Shown here in pieces: positions 30,863 to 42,335 of a stretch of DNA of 64,000 nucleotides. A program made the translations under genes and the position numbers. The notes under the pieces were generated by a model. The model searched no databases. It saw only the letters and a program-made list of their open reading frames with translations, and was not told the origin of the DNA. How positions within the stretch are numbered: position 1 is the first letter of the stretch; the number at the start of each line of letters is the position of its first letter. Origin of the DNA: Aalborg-AAW-1 sp964458335 (GTDB taxonomy: Bacteria > Patescibacteriota > Gracilibacteria > Absconditabacterales > Absconditicoccaceae); the NCBI GenBank assembly GCA_964458335.1, contig CAYWIJ010000001.1, positions 1-64,000 on the forward strand, read 5' to 3'.

Positions 30863-31532
30863 TATATGATTAGATGAGGTAGGGAGATGACCACTTGCTG
30901 GACCGGTGTCTGTTGGTGGTGTTTTTTGTATGCCAAATTTTTGGAACAATCTTCCTGATCGATATGATCAAGTAACAGATAGTAAAAAATTATCATCCTG
31001 ACACAGATCCTATCTTGCTGAACTGATATTGTCACATCCAGATATTCTCGTATCTATACACTCGTGTACTGCTAAGCTTATTGATCGTTATGGAATAGTC
31101 TATGCAATACGTAAAGCGTCTCTGAAAGTCCTCCAAGATATTATGAAACAATTATCTGAACTGTGATATGCTGATGAAATCAAAATTATTGTAGATGGGA
31201 AGACAGATTATGGATTAAGGAATGAATTGTTTTCGAATAATTGATTGCCACGCTATCGCTCGCAATGACAATGAAATGTTATAATCACATGATTAGAAAC
31301 CTTAGTTAAAGGAGATTCTTTGGTTCGACAAATTAGTGCTGCATCGATTATAGCGAAAGTACAAAGAGATAACTATATGACTATTCTATCAAAAAAGAAA
31401 AAATATCACTGTTATGGATTTGATCGTCATAAGTGATATGGTACTGTGTTACATAGAAGTATGATTTTACAATATGGATTATCTGATATTCATAGAAAGA
31501 GTTTTTGTAGAAATATTATTATCCCTTCTTAA
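30846..31532 (+). CDS. rnhB: ribonuclease HII with an in-frame repeat insertion (228 aa)
   Basis: Cleaves RNA in RNA-DNA hybrids and single ribonucleotides in DNA. The active-site block is GLDEVGRGPLAGPVSVGG (Asp and Glu present; the G of GRG is TGA). VTDSKKLSSWHRS, the second Asp in IIVDGK, and KGDSLVRQISAASIIAKVQR are conserved. At 31243-31270 a copy of the dispersed repeat is embedded and read as GLPRYRSQGQ where the family has a short loop. ATG at 30846 chosen; it overlaps the previous gene. Confidence 0.93.
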
Positions 31533-31821
31533 AGAACTCTGTTTTAAGATACATTTCTCCATTTTTTTCGTGTCTTGCGAGCACGAGTTCTGGGTCATCA
31601 GTGAGTTTAATTCTAGTGAATTTTTCTCCTTGCTTAATATCAACTCATTTCTTCACGGGGAGAGGTTTGATAGAGATGATACTATCACCTGCTTGTAATT
31701 CAGTACCATAAGCATCGAAAACTTTTCATGCATTAGCTTGTGATTCAAGATTTTTCTTTCGTTCTTCTAGAGGCATGGGGATTACATTTCGATCTTCATC
31801 ATAATAGATTTCTTGGGACAT
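31519..31821 (-). CDS. PhnA/YjdM-domain small protein (100 aa)
   Basis: The C-terminal two thirds match the PhnA domain: AYGTELQAGDSIISIKPLPV, DIKQGEKFTRIKLTDDPEL, MYLKTEFFKKG. The usual N-terminal zinc ribbon is absent, replaced by MSQEIYYDEDRNVIPMPLEE. Function of this family is poorly known. Overlaps the end of rnhB tail to tail by 14 bases. Confidence 0.75.
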
Positions 31822-31898
31822 GTTTATTTTCTAAGTATAAATATAACTATTTATATATAATGATTTTTGGAATGATATCAAGATTTTCAAAGTAATAA

Positions 31899-31922
31899 AA
31901 AACCATCGTTAATGATGGTTTT
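31899..31922. terminator. bidirectional-looking terminator
   Basis: AAAACCATC-GTTAAT-GATGGTTTT; T-runs on both strands. Lies just downstream of the leftward lipoprotein gene. Confidence 0.75.
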
Positions 31923-31952
31923 AGGTATTGTACTATGATTATTTGCTCAGAT

Positions 31953-32450
31953 TTATTTACTTACGCTAATAGTGATAGTTGCATCACCCGTCCACGGATC
32001 TCCAGCCATCATGTTTTCGTGAAAGCGAAGTTGATATCATCCATTTTGAGTCAGATCATAGGTTGTTTCAGTTCCAAAAGGTCAATCCATTGTCCCGTCA
32101 GGCATGATGATTTGAGCTAGACGGAGATTGGGACTAAATTCTGTAGCAGAAAGGAAGAAAATATTTACAGTAAGTTTTGTAAAACCATCATTGATGAAAT
32201 AAACAAAATCATCTTCGTCAGCCTGATGGTGGATAGTAAATGTTTTGCTTGTATTATTATCATCAAAGAACAGTGTATAGCTATTATTGTCTCCAGAAAG
32301 TTGATCTACTAATGGAGCTTGTACATCATCTCCAGTCAGGATTGCAGTATTTGTATCTCCTGTTGCTGGCGTTCGAGTAGTATTGTTATAACCACATCCT
32401 CAGAGGATAAGTAAACTTGGTAAAATCAGCATTATGAATGTTTTTTTCAT
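31953..32450 (-). CDS. predicted lipoprotein (165 aa)
   Basis: Signal peptide with lipobox MLILPSLLILGGC (first Gly is TGA), then NNTTRTPATG and a beta-sandwich-like domain (HHQADEDDFVYFINDGFTKL...). Anchored by the Cys on the outer face of the membrane. Function unknown; the layout recalls small exported carbohydrate- or wall-binding domains. Confidence 0.7.
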
Positions 32451-32517
32451 TATTTGAAATATATAAATAAAGAGTGTTTGAAGTATAGAGTAAATAGTGA
32501 TATTTTCAAGAGCAATA

Positions 32518-33087
32518 TTATACTTCTTGATATCTAAAACAACTCGTGAGATGATCATTGACGATACCTATTGCTTGGAGATGAGCATAGATTGTTGTTG
32601 ATCCAACAAAACGAAATCCTCTTTTTTTGAGATCTTTTGCAATCGTATCTGAGAGCGGTGAAGTAGCTCTGTAATCTTCTAGTCATTTGAGTTTGTTATT
32701 AATCACTTTCCCATCAGTAAATCACCAGATATAGGTATCAAAAGTTCCAAATTCTGACTGAATGTTGAGAAAGGATTGAGCGTTGGTGATGGCTGCTTTA
32801 ATTTTCGCTCTATTACGGATAATGCCTGCATCTTGCATTAACTCCTCTATTTTATCTTCATTAAACTGTGCAACTTTCTTTGGATCAAACTTTGCAAATG
32901 CTTTGCGATAATTTTCACGACGTTGCAAGATCGTCCATCGAGAAAGTCATGCTTGCATCATTTCCAATATTAGCATCTCAAAATGTTTACTCTCATCATG
33001 CAGTGGTACTCATCGTTCCTCATCGTGATAGCGAATATATTCAGGATATTTCAGACATCGTGGACAGCGAGGTAGATTAAGGTTCAT
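32518..33087 (-). CDS. tag: 3-methyladenine DNA glycosylase I (189 aa)
   Basis: Base-excision repair enzyme for alkylated adenine. RCPRCLKYPEYIRYHDEERG aligns with the RCxW...YHDEEWG start, with Trp changed to Arg in the HDEEWG motif. LFEMLILE-type FEMLILEMMQAGLSRWTIL, then GIIRNRAKIKAAITNAQ and the C-terminal FRFVGSTTIYAHLQAIG are conserved. Length normal. TGA at conserved glycines (MQAGLS). Confidence 0.92.
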
Positions 33088-33168
33088 GCGGTGAGAAAGT
33101 TTATAAAGTAATTGATTTATTAATAAATATTTGTTATACTAGATTGAATTTAAATAAAATGTATTGAT

Positions 33169-33858
33169 ATGAAACTTTCGATTAATAGTGTAGTGAATGG
33201 AACTTATTCTCCTGTAGAAGATCAACAAGGATTAATAATTTTCGTACATGGATTAACTTCAAGTCAAGATGAGCCAATAATTTCTCAATGAGAACTATAT
33301 TTTAATCACCATTGATATAGTACATTTAGATTTAATTTGTATGGAGATTGAGATAATGAGAGGAAACTTATTACAAATTCTTTAAGTGAAAATATACAAG
33401 ATATTAATGATGTAGTGAATTACTTTGTAGAGAAATGAGAAAAAAATATTATTTTGATCTGACATAGTTTTGGAGGTTTAGGATTATTATATAGCAATTT
33501 ATCTGCAATATCAAAGACAATACTTTGGGATGCTTCAATTGGATGAGATGAATTGTTATCTGATGTCTATGAAGATGAACAATGAAAATATATTGATCGA
33601 TGAGATCATCATAAACGATATATTGGTGAGAAGATGTATCAAGACTTCTGTACTCAACCAGAATACCATATTAAGCAATTACAATCTCTCAAAACTCCAG
33701 TAGTTATTCTATGTGCAGAACATGGATTACAAGAACCAGCAATAATATACGCAAAATCTGTTAATCAACAAGTTTTTGTTGTTACATGAGCTGATCATAT
33801 TTTTAGCGAAGATAATCATAAACAAAAACTCTTTGAATTGACATTGTGAAAATTATAA
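33169..33858 (+). CDS. alpha/beta hydrolase (229 aa)
   Basis: HG oxyanion motif LIIFVHGLTSSQDEP, nucleophile elbow IILIGHSFGGLGLLYSN (Ser in GHSFGG, first G is TGA), acid region near PVVILCAEHG, histidine in TGADHIFSED. Similar to the alpha/beta fold esterase/lipase-like 'serine aminopeptidase' group. More than ten TGA glycines, a heavy user for a host gene. Confidence 0.8.
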
Positions 33859-34146
33859 CATTCTCAAAATACACTCCTCTGCTACACAATTATTGAGAAT
33901 GCTGACTCCGTCTTGGGTCAGTCTTTTTCTTTTTTCATCAATTCACAGCACATAACCACTCAGTCATCCATTGTTAGCTACGACTTTGTAGCATGGATAG
34001 ATATCGAGCTCTTTATTCGTCCTCATATAAGTGGCAATAGCTCTCGGGTGAGTAGAAAACTTCTCAGCAAGAGCTTTGTAGGTCGTTACTTTATCACGAG
34101 GAAGTGTTTGGAGATAAGTTAGGACTTGGAGTTTGGTAAAGTTCAT
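33853..34146 (-). CDS. MGMT-like DNA-binding protein (97 aa)
   Basis: Corresponds to the C-terminal DNA-binding/active-site domain of methylguanine methyltransferases: FTKLQVLTYLQTLPRDKVTT, HPRAIATYMRTN, then YPCYKVVANNGGLSGYVLG. The acceptor Cys is present but the usual PCHR is PCYK. A full N-terminal domain is missing, as in alkyltransferase-like (Atl) proteins, which however usually lack the Cys. It ends tail to tail with the hydrolase (6-bp overlap). Confidence 0.75.
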
Positions 34147-34178
34147 AAGGTTATAAAGTTTGTAAAGTTCATAAAGTG
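34142..34178. repeat. short tandem-type repeat with GTTCATAAAG units
   Basis: GTTCATAAGGTTATAAAG followed by a second, similar pair. A near-identical run is found at 59277-59312 inside the TRM11-like gene. Confidence 0.55.
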
Positions 34179-34212
34179 GAGATATATTTGGACAGATGAC
34201 AGTATTTAAGAG

Positions 34213-34563
34213 TTATTTTCTTAGAATCTTTTCCATAGATTTTCCTTTTGCAAGTTCATCGATGAGTTTGTCCATATAGCGGATTTTTTGCATCAGTGGG
34301 TCTTCAATATCATCGATACGATAGCCACAGATAATACCTGTAATTTTGGAAGCATTGGGATTGAGTTGCGGAGCTTGAGCAAAAAAAGTTTTAAAGTTTG
34401 TTTCTTCATCAAGAATTCTTTGTAGATCTTTTTTGTCATATCCAGTGAGCCAAAAAATAATTTGATCTACTTCTTCTTTAGTTCTGTCTTTTTTCTCTGC
34501 TTTTTGTATATAATAGGGATAAACGCTAGCAAAAGACATTTGGAATATTCTAGTATTTTTCAT
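34213..34563 (-). CDS. DUF2200 family protein (116 aa)
   Basis: FQMSFASVYPYYIQKAEKKD, IIFWLTGYDKKDLQRIL and IICGYRIDDIEDPLMQKIRY are the family hallmarks. Single-domain cytoplasmic protein of unknown function, frequent in environmental bacteria. No TGA. Confidence 0.85.
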   Translation of the reverse strand: MKNTRIFQMSFASVYPYYIQKAEKKDRTKEEVDQIIFWLTGYDKKDLQRILDEETNFKTFFAQAPQLNPNASKITGIICGYRIDDIEDPLMQKIRYMDKLIDELAKGKSMEKILRK

Positions 34564-34593
34564 ATGGATTATTGATGATAAAAGTTAGTAATA

Positions 34594-34944
34594 TTACGCA
34601 TCATATCTGACTTCTTTGGGTGTTTGTACCATCCTCGTGATGAGAGCTGGGATAGCTTTGTCTTGGATAGTAGTGATATCGTGAAGCCTGATCTTTGCGA
34701 TCACTTTATTCACTTCATCGAATGCGAATCAAAGTATTGGCTCTTGTTTTACCATCCATGCTCAGCGATTGAATCTGAGAATGTTTTTTGATTTTTTATA
34801 GAAGATGAGATCACATCGCTGACCGTTTGGAAATCATCGTTTGATACCATAGTATCTAATCTCCTCCTCTACTTGTGGATAATCTACAAAACATTGACGC
34901 ATCGCATCAATTATATCTTTGTGAGTGTTTTGTCGTGAGTACAT
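34594..34944 (-). CDS. hypothetical protein (116 aa)
   Basis: MYSRQNTHKDIIDAMRQCFV, EEEIRYYGIKRGFPNGQRCD, ending PKEVRYDA. Small, soluble, basic, with several TGA glycines. Two short genes flank it on the same strand. No family recognised. Confidence 0.55.
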
Positions 34945-34968
34945 TATTATTTATCGATTAAATTACTC

Positions 34969-35373
34969 TTATGACGCTTGATTTTCCTCCATCCAAAAAA
35001 TTTCCCAAATATGTCCATCAAGATCTTCAAAATCACGACCATACATAAATCCATGATCCTGCGTTTCTATTGTTGGTTTTCCACCTGCTGAGATAGCTTT
35101 GTCAAACATCACATCGACATCAGACTTATCATTCATAGCAAGAGCATTGAGTACTTGGCAAGTTTTGTGACTATCTGCTATCTCTTTTCCTTTTGGTAAA
35201 AACTTCTTCGTAAATTCGTGAGTAAGAAGCATGACATAAATATTATCGTCCCACACCATACACGACGCATGTGCATCAGAAAAATTATCATTTTTGGTAA
35301 AACCTAATGCTTGATAAAATGTGGTGGATGCTGACAAATCAGCGACTGGGAGATTGATGAAGATTTTGGACAT
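34969..35373 (-). CDS. VOC-family (glyoxalase-like) protein (134 aa)
   Basis: MSKIFINLPVADLSASTTFY and EDLDGHIWEIFWMEENQAS mark a single VOC module pair of the 'glyoxalase/bleomycin resistance' superfamily. Metal ligand positions (E/H) are partly visible in DGHIWE. Function cannot be deduced: enzymes and drug-binding proteins share the fold. Confidence 0.85.
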   Translation of the reverse strand: MSKIFINLPVADLSASTTFYQALGFTKNDNFSDAHASCMVWDDNIYVMLLTHEFTKKFLPKGKEIADSHKTCQVLNALAMNDKSDVDVMFDKAISAGGKPTIETQDHGFMYGRDFEDLDGHIWEIFWMEENQAS

Positions 35374-35724
35374 GGTGGAAGCTTTTTAGTATATAAAATA
35401 CTCTCTTATGGTAGTGATTGAGAGTAAATTTTACAAGTAGAAAATATATAATCTTAATTCTTTTCGCTTGATAGCGATATACTTTCTTCTTGATAAGAAA
35501 GTATACAAAGAATCAAGAGATCATCAAAACTTGCAGATATTTTGGTATTTCCTATTTAAGTGAAGATTGTTGAGTGAAAGCCATAAGCTATATCGGTCAG
35601 CAATTTATGTTTTGATTGTTATTCGTGTTGGTTTGGTTGCTTCAAACAAGTTGATGATCTCACCTTGTCTATGTATTATTTCATGGTTTTGATATTGTAT
35701 AATAAGGAAAAACCCTGACTATAA
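35374..35724. other. gene-free stretch with an 11-bp perfect hairpin
   Basis: No gene seen. TATACTTTCTT-CTTGAT-AAGAAAGTATA (35478-35505) resembles the dispersed 'ACTTTCTT...AAGAAAGTA' elements found between genes in many bacteria, here followed by CAAAGAATCAAGAGATCATC. A weak hairpin ACTCTC...GAGAGT lies at about 35400-35425. Confidence 0.45.
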
Positions 35725-36804
35725 TTATTCTTTGGATGGATGAGCAAGATAATCATTGATCGCTGGAATGATCTCACGAGCATAGATATCGATAGAATGC
35801 ATCATATCTTCATGAGTAGGTCCTCCAATGTCCATATGTGCTACGAATCTTGTCAGATCGAGCGTTTTTACAATCAATGCTATTTTATTAGCCACCTGTT
35901 CTGGTGACCCCATAAGAAGAGCACCACGTTGAGATATTCCTGATTGGAACTGTTCGAGTGTATAGGGCTGTCGTCATCTTGTTGTACCTACTCTATCCAT
36001 TTGAGATTTGTATAATGGGAAATAGGTATCAATAATCTGCTGTTCATCTTCCATGACAAACGTATGCATATGAGCTCCGATTTGCATTATCGCTAGATCG
36101 TGACCAGCTTTGGTATATTCTTCTTTATACAACTCAATCATCGGAATAAAATGTTCCCACATTCCACCAATAATAGCAAAAATTACTGGCAGACCCAGTT
36201 TCGCTGCTCTGATGACGGATTCAGGTGTACCACCGACGGCTATCCAGATAGGAAGCTTTCCTTCATTCACAGCACGAGGTAAGACAGATTGATTGATGAT
36301 AGGCGCACGATATTTTCCTGACCATGTGAGGTTTTCTGTCTCATTGATTTGTAAGAGAAGGTCTAATTTTTCACTAAATAATTGTGAATAATCACCCAAA
36401 TTATATCCAAATAAAGGGAATGACTCAGTGAAACTTCCTCTTCCTGCTATAATCTCAGTACGACCATTACTGATGAGGTCAATGGTAGCAAAATCTTGGT
36501 ATAATTTTACAGGATCAGTGGAACTGATGACCGATACACCACTAGCGAGTTTGATATTTTTGGTCACCGTAGACAGAGCTGAGAGAAGAATCTCAGGAGA
36601 TGAGATTGCATAATCAGGACGATGATGCTCCCCTGCTGCAAACAAATCTACACCCAATTGGTCAGCAAGTTGTACTTGTTCGATAATTTGTGTTAGGCGT
36701 TCTTGCATAGTCTGAACAGGTTTATTTGTTATTGGATCAAAGGTCACATCTCCGAACATTCCAATCCCTCGTTCAATCGTATTTTTCATTTTATTATTTT
36801 TCAT
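35725..36804 (-). CDS. LLM-class flavin-dependent oxidoreductase (359 aa)
   Basis: Luciferase-like TIM barrel that uses FMNH2 or F420. LADQLGVDLFAAGEHHRPDY, IKLASGVSVISSTDPVKLYQ, IAGRGSFTESFPLFGYNL and WIAVGGTPESVIRAAKLGLP are typical of the LLM family. One in-frame TGA (TTRGRQPY) continues the frame to TAA at 35725. Substrate unknown. Part of the 34-48 kb accessory run. Confidence 0.9.
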
Positions 36805-36871
36805 TATAAATTATATGTCTTAGTATATTTATTTAGTTTATAATTACAAGCTATTTTATAATATAAAGTAT

Positions 36872-37249
36872 TTATTTATTTTTGGATCTGGCTGCGATAA
36901 TACGAGGAAGTGCATCAGTAACGATACCACGAATGAGTGGTTCTGGTAATTCTTGATGTAGTGGAAACTGGATTGCTGACTTGCTGTGGGTGTAATCTTG
37001 GAGTTCACGTTCAAATTGTTCGTACGTATCCGCTGTTGGGAAAAATGATAATGAAATATGTTTCGCATATGCAGAATAGTAAAAAGTCCATACTCCATCC
37101 TTTTTGAATGCAGGGATATTGTAGCTAATTCCTTCTTCACAATTTCCTAACACATTTTTTATAATTGCTCTAATCTGTAATAATCTTTCTTGTGCAATAC
37201 CATCAAAAGAAGCAATATACTGTTCAGGAGTTTCTCGTTTAGTAGTCAT
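36872..37249 (-). CDS. DUF1801 / YdhG-like protein (125 aa)
   Basis: ETPEQYIASFDGIAQERLLQ, YNIPAFKKDGVWTFYYSAYA and HISLSFFPTADTYEQFE identify the DUF1801 (iron chaperone/YdhG-like) family. Cytoplasmic, function poorly defined. Confidence 0.85.
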   Translation of the reverse strand: MTTKRETPEQYIASFDGIAQERLLQIRAIIKNVLGNCEEGISYNIPAFKKDGVWTFYYSAYAKHISLSFFPTADTYEQFERELQDYTHSKSAIQFPLHQELPEPLIRGIVTDALPRIIAARSKNK

Positions 37250-37280
37250 AAGTATGGGTGGTAAAATCTAAAATAACATA

Positions 37281-37865
37281 TTATGATAATGATGTATTTG
37301 CTATTTTTTCTAATCTTTTATCAGGTATAAACCGCAGTACAGCAACAATATAGTACATAATTAGTCACCATAGCGGCATAGCAAAGCTGAGGACGATCCC
37401 CAACACATACATCAATAGCGATAATTTTTCTTTTGTACTCCTACGCAAAATTTTTGTGAACAAAGAGCCTTTTCATTCAGCATGTGCGATCTTAATCTCA
37501 AGATTAAGGTACACTCAAGCAACACATAGCAAGATAATACCATAAAATACTACTGTATTGGTTTCAAAATGATTGGTTGCCATCCAACTAGTAGCAAATG
37601 GTATAAGTGAAAGAAAGAATAGTAACGTGCTATTCGCTCGCATCATTTTACCATTAATTTTATTAATAGTATGAAAAAGATGGTGATGATTATTCCAATA
37701 AATTGTGATATAGACGAAACTTAATATATATGATAAAAACTCATGTCTCATCTCATATAACGCACTTCGATGCGTATCGTGAGGCGCTTTTAATTCTAGT
37801 ACCATAATAGTGATAATAATTGCAACAACAGCATCTGTATAGAGTAGAAGACGTTCTTTAGGCAT
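37281..37865 (-). CDS. TMEM175-family membrane protein (194 aa)
   Basis: Prokaryotic TMEM175-type potassium channel family. MPKERLLLYTDAVVAIIITI contains the first-helix motif, with the usual FSD replaced by YTD. Six hydrophobic segments in total. A start 11 codons upstream (37898) is possible; this one matches the family. One TGA glycine (CVAGVYL). Confidence 0.7.
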
Positions 37866-37918
37866 AATCAATATAGTAGGATGAATATAAAAAGGCACTA
37901 TCGTGATAGAAATTAAAA

Positions 37919-38764
37919 TTACTGATACAAATCTGCAATAATAATTTTTTGCATTTGGTGCATGGCATAGTTTGCGGCGTCTTGATCTGCTTGAGACATT
38001 GCTTCGACGAGCTGCTTTGGTGCTACTTGTCGTGACACACCATATTTATCCTTACATCGTCCACACATCGACTCTGAACCTCAGTCAGATATTAATTTTT
38101 CCCAATAATAATCTACCTCATCTTGTCCATCGCATTCGATTGCCAGTGATATTCCTTCATTGAAGTTGAACTTGTGATCTGCACCACTGTCCGTAGCGAT
38201 AAATTGTTGTCCATTGAGTTTGAACTCTGCATGAGCCAGGTTTCCTGGAGTTTCTCCTTCGTCTCCTGTATACGCTCGCGTGAAATCGATATCTGAATTA
38301 GGAAATATACTTGTATAGAAATCTATCGCTTCCTGCGCTTTCCCATTATTCCCTTGCACAAATAACAAGCTAGGAATAAGTTGAGTCACTTTTGTCTCTT
38401 CACGATTATCATACATCACTTGTCGTGATATACCATACTTATCAGCACACCATCCATAAGCAGGACTCCAGACATATTTATCAAATGGCATCATCACAAA
38501 TCATCCATCAGAAAGTCTATCCCAAATGCGTTTGGTTTCTCCCTCGTCTTTGATTCGTAATGAAAATGAAATAGAAGGATTCAGACTCGCTTCAGGTCTA
38601 TCTCACCCGTTGAGTGTAGCGAGTGGTTGTCCATAGATAGAGAAGTTACTTACGATAGGATTCTCTTGAATGATGTGAGCATCATCACCAAATATATCCC
38701 TATAGTATTGTGCGATTTCGTGAGCGTTATTATCTTTGGCTCGGATGAAAGGAGTGATCATCAT
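37919..38764 (-). CDS. tandem PhnB/VOC protein (281 aa)
   Basis: Two copies of the PhnB-like (3-demethylubiquinone methyltransferase-like) VOC module in one chain: MMITPFIRAKDNNAHEIAQY ... YGWCADKYGISRQV, then TQLIPSLLFVQGNNGKAQEA ... CGRCKDKYGVSRQV. Each ends with the same 'KDKYGvsrQV' element, so an internal duplication is likely. TGA glycines in both halves. Function unknown. Confidence 0.85.
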
Positions 38765-38793
38765 ATGAAGAATGAAAAGCTAAAAAATTGCAA

Positions 38794-39123
38794 TTATTGT
38801 TTTGGTGGTACTACTGTGCGATGGGAGTAGTGAATAATCCCTACAAAACAAGCAAGATGATATACTATGATAGACAGCATAGCTTGTCGTCGTGAGATAT
38901 AGGTAGAGAGAAATGCTAGCACAACGATCAATGGAATGAGTCATCGTACGAGTATCCCCAGGTATTTGTGGGTTCGTCTCTGAGGAATATCCAGATAACT
39001 ATCTTTATGACAATGAGGACAGATAAAAAATTTCGTTGATCGTTTTTCTCTCTTATTGAGCCATCGATAGATACTCCATCGAGAGTTGGATCTATGACAG
39101 TGGGGGCAAGTTGTGAGGGGCAT
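38794..39123 (-). CDS. zinc-ribbon membrane protein (109 aa)
   Basis: MPLTTCPHCHRSNSRWSIYR and FFICPHCHKDSYLDIPQRR give two CPHC pairs (one zinc ribbon), followed by two hydrophobic helices (LIPLIVVLAFLSTYI; MLSIIVYHLACFVGIIHY). Function unknown. It starts 13 bases past the res stop. Confidence 0.65.
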
Positions 39124-39135
39124 GGGGAATATTCA

Positions 39136-41925
39136 TTATAAAAATGTATTATAATTTTCTTTAAAGTTTGTATTGTGATCTTCATTAAAAAATGGTAATC
39201 AAATTAATCTATAGTTTGGGTTTTCTGCTTTTATCATATTTTCAGTTCCATATTTTTGTGAAATTTGTTCTAGAAAGATTTCTTTTCGTCATTCTTTTCC
39301 TGATTTAAAAGTAAGATCAAGTCAAATATATTCATTTCCTTTTGGTTCTATAAATATTTGATAATATAGTTCTGTTTTATATTCATTTAAAATATTTGTT
39401 TTTTCTTTTGCTTTTAGAAAAAGTATAAAATCTGGCATAAATCACCTTCATTCTTCAAAATCAAATATTTTATAGACTTCTTCATTTCTTAAAAGATATA
39501 TTTCTTCATATTTATTTTCTAAATTTCCTATAGTTTCTTTTATAAATTGAATTAATGCTTTTTCTTCGGTTGTTCCTACAAATCAATCTAAAACATACCA
39601 TTCATTACTTTGTGCAATACTATCATCGAGATTTTTCTCTTCAATAGTTTTTGTTTTCGGTTCTGCAAAGAATTTATGAAAATCTCCTGCAACAAATTCA
39701 CTTCAAACTTTTGGAGCAATCTTATTTTTGAGTTCTGCAAAAATATTATCTAAAAATTTTATTACTAAACCTAATTTATCGCTGTTATCAATATCGTCAT
39801 AATTTGTATCTTTATTAACAATTATTTTTACATCAAAATCAGCGAGTTTTTGTTTTTGTAATTCTTCAATGCTTTCAATTTCTAACTCTTCTTTTAATCT
39901 TTCAAATTGAAATAATGAACTTTCTTGTTTGGCTTTGATATTGATAGCTTTTTGAACAATATGTTTTTCAATGTCTTTAAATTTAATGGAAACTGTTTTT
40001 AATCCTTTTTCTTGTAAATTAAGTCTTTGTAAATCTTCTTTATTTTCAAAATCAATTTCTTGCTCGGTAAATTCTAATCCCTTGATTTTATATGGAACAA
40101 AAAAATCTTTTTTTATATCTTCTAAAGTTTTCTTTTTTCTATTTGGATTGTCAATTTGTTTGTTATACCAAATTTTTGTATTTTTATAAAAGTCACTTTC
40201 TTGAAAATTCTTCTTGAGTGTAAATGTCTTAATAATTTTATCATCTCTAATATATCAATCTTTTCTTAATTCATTTTTGAGATGTGAAATATATTTTGAT
40301 TCCTCATCATATGTATAGTAATATAATTCTTCTAATATTCTTAATTCATTATTGAGATCATCATCAAATTTTCTTTTATTTTTAATCTTATCATTATATA
40401 CAAAAGGAAAATACCTTACACCTCTTCCAATAAGCTGTTTTTCTTTAGTTGTTGCTTCTGGAATTTTTTTAGTACTTCCACCAGCATTTTGTCATTCATA
40501 AAGTCTTACAATATCAAAAAGATTTAAAACATCCCATCATTCTGTTAATCTATCAACTGTAAAAATCGCTCTAATATGGTTATTTTTATCTTCTAAATTA
40601 TTCAAAAGTTTTTCTGTTTCTTCATCAGTTTTTTCTGTTTTTGTTTTGTTTGTTTTAGAATTTGTAATAATAGTATTCCTTTCTTGATAATTTTGTTTAA
40701 TCCATTCTGCTATTTCTCAAAAATTTATATTCTCTTTATTGATAAAATTTAATAATCATTCTGTTCTTGATTTTCCCATCTCAAAAAGACTTGGATTTTT
40801 TGATTCATGAATTTTATTTGAAATATCTTTTATAAAATTAAAGTCATTTGTATTGATGTCATTAATCCAATTTAAAAATAGGTCATAATCTATTTTTGAT
40901 TCATCTATGGTTTTACTTCTAAAAAGAATAACTGGTTTGAAATTTGCAATACCATTTTTTAGTGCGATTTTATGTCTATACCATTGAAAAAGTAGCGCTT
41001 GTAAAACTCTTTCTTTTTTATCTAAAGTGGAAGATATGAGATTGATTTCTTTCGTATATCCTGCTTGTAAAAATTCTTTAAGTCAAAATTTGTATATGAT
41101 TTTGTCTTCGTATTTTTTAGCAATATTTTCTGTCGTCGGAATTGTTGCTGTAAATTCTAAAAGAATATTTTTATTCTCTTCTTTCTTTCCGTTTTTGTTC
41201 AAAATAAGTTCTATAACTGTATGCTCCCAACCTCTTTTTTCTATTTCTGCTTCGCTTGTTGTCCCTGTGATTTCTTTTATCTCGCTTTCAATTTCATTCA
41301 ATTCAAACAAACTATTTTGATTGTTCTGTTTTTTATTTGTCTCTGTGTTTAAGTGATGAGCTTCATCAGCAAGCATCACAATATTTAATTTATGTAAATC
41401 ATCCAAAGTAGTCTGATTTTCTCTTTGTAGATGAATATCGTTATAGAGTTTTTGAATAGAAGTAAATTTAATTTCTATACCTTGTGGATTATCACTAAAA
41501 GCATCAACTTTTTTTATACTGATAGTTTTATCATCAATAACGATCTTTTCTTTGAAAAGGTATTTTGTATGAGTATTGTCTATAAAATTATTTTCTGTTT
41601 TATCTATAATGTTGTTTTGGTTTACAAAGAAAAGAAAATGTCTGTATCCCTGCCGATAGTAATATAAAATACTACTAGCCATTAAAAGTGTTTTACCTGT
41701 TCCCGTTGCCATATTAAACATTATATGACTAGGCTTTTTTTCTAGTTTTGATTTTGGGTTATTGTAGAATAAAAGATTTTCTAAAGCTTCTTTTTGCCAA
41801 TCAAAAAAATTATGTTTCAGATTATCTGTAATAAATCTTGGTATATCAAAAGTTTCAGGACTAAAATTTTTTAGTGCCTCCTTCTGGATGTTTATTGTTT
41901 CATAAAGATTTTTAATATCTGACAT
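39136..41925 (-). CDS. res: type III restriction enzyme, Res subunit (929 aa)
   Basis: DEAD-like ATPase/endonuclease subunit of a type III restriction-modification system. FDWQKEALENLLFYN, Walker A NMATGTGKTLLMA, DEAH box VMLADEAHHLN and LEFTATIPTTEN are helicase motifs; the frame then crosses TGA glycines (KFGLKEF, RKDGYIRD and others). Motif VI is in KQLIGRGVRYFPF. The C-terminal PD-(D/E)XK-type nuclease region includes FEEGRGFMPDFILFLKAKE and QIFIEPKGNEYIGLD. Length is in family range. Operon mod - small TM gene - res. Confidence 0.92.
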
Positions 41926-41949
41926 GATTTATTTATTGCTTTAAAAAGC

Positions 41950-42333
41950 TTATAAAATACCCTTTTTCTTCAATAATTTATGAAATCTTTCTTCTTGTTT
42001 TTTATATTCTTGTGGATTGTTGATATAGTATTTTGCGATTTCTTTTTGTTGATCTCGATCTATATGATCACACACCATGCTACATCTTTGACATTGCCAT
42101 TGTAAAGTTCATGAAGGTGATACAAATAAACTCTTATATATATAATTGTTTTCTTTTGGATTATGGGTTATACTAATATGCAAACATGTATTTTGAATCT
42201 TATTGACTAATATTTTATCTTTTCTTTCTAAGTATTTATTTATGTCAAAATTTATAGCAATTTTTATAGCTATAATACCAAAAATTAATGATATTATAAT
42301 AATAATGATTTGTGTAAATGATAACGATTCCAT
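41950..42333 (-). CDS. membrane-anchored protein between mod and res (127 aa)
   Basis: N-terminal TM (FTQIIIIIISLIFGIIAIKI), then a soluble part with a TGA glycine (VSPSGTLQWQCQRC) containing paired cysteines (WQCQRCSMVCDHI). It begins 3 bases before the mod stop codon in map terms and ends 25 bases before the res start, so it is cotranscribed with the R-M genes. Not a standard type III component. Confidence 0.6.
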
Positions 42334-42335
42334 GT

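Noticed and set aside
36100..36292. Two plus-strand 60-codon frames opposite the LLM oxidoreductase
   Set aside because: They overlap each other and the well-supported minus-strand gene; no independent evidence.
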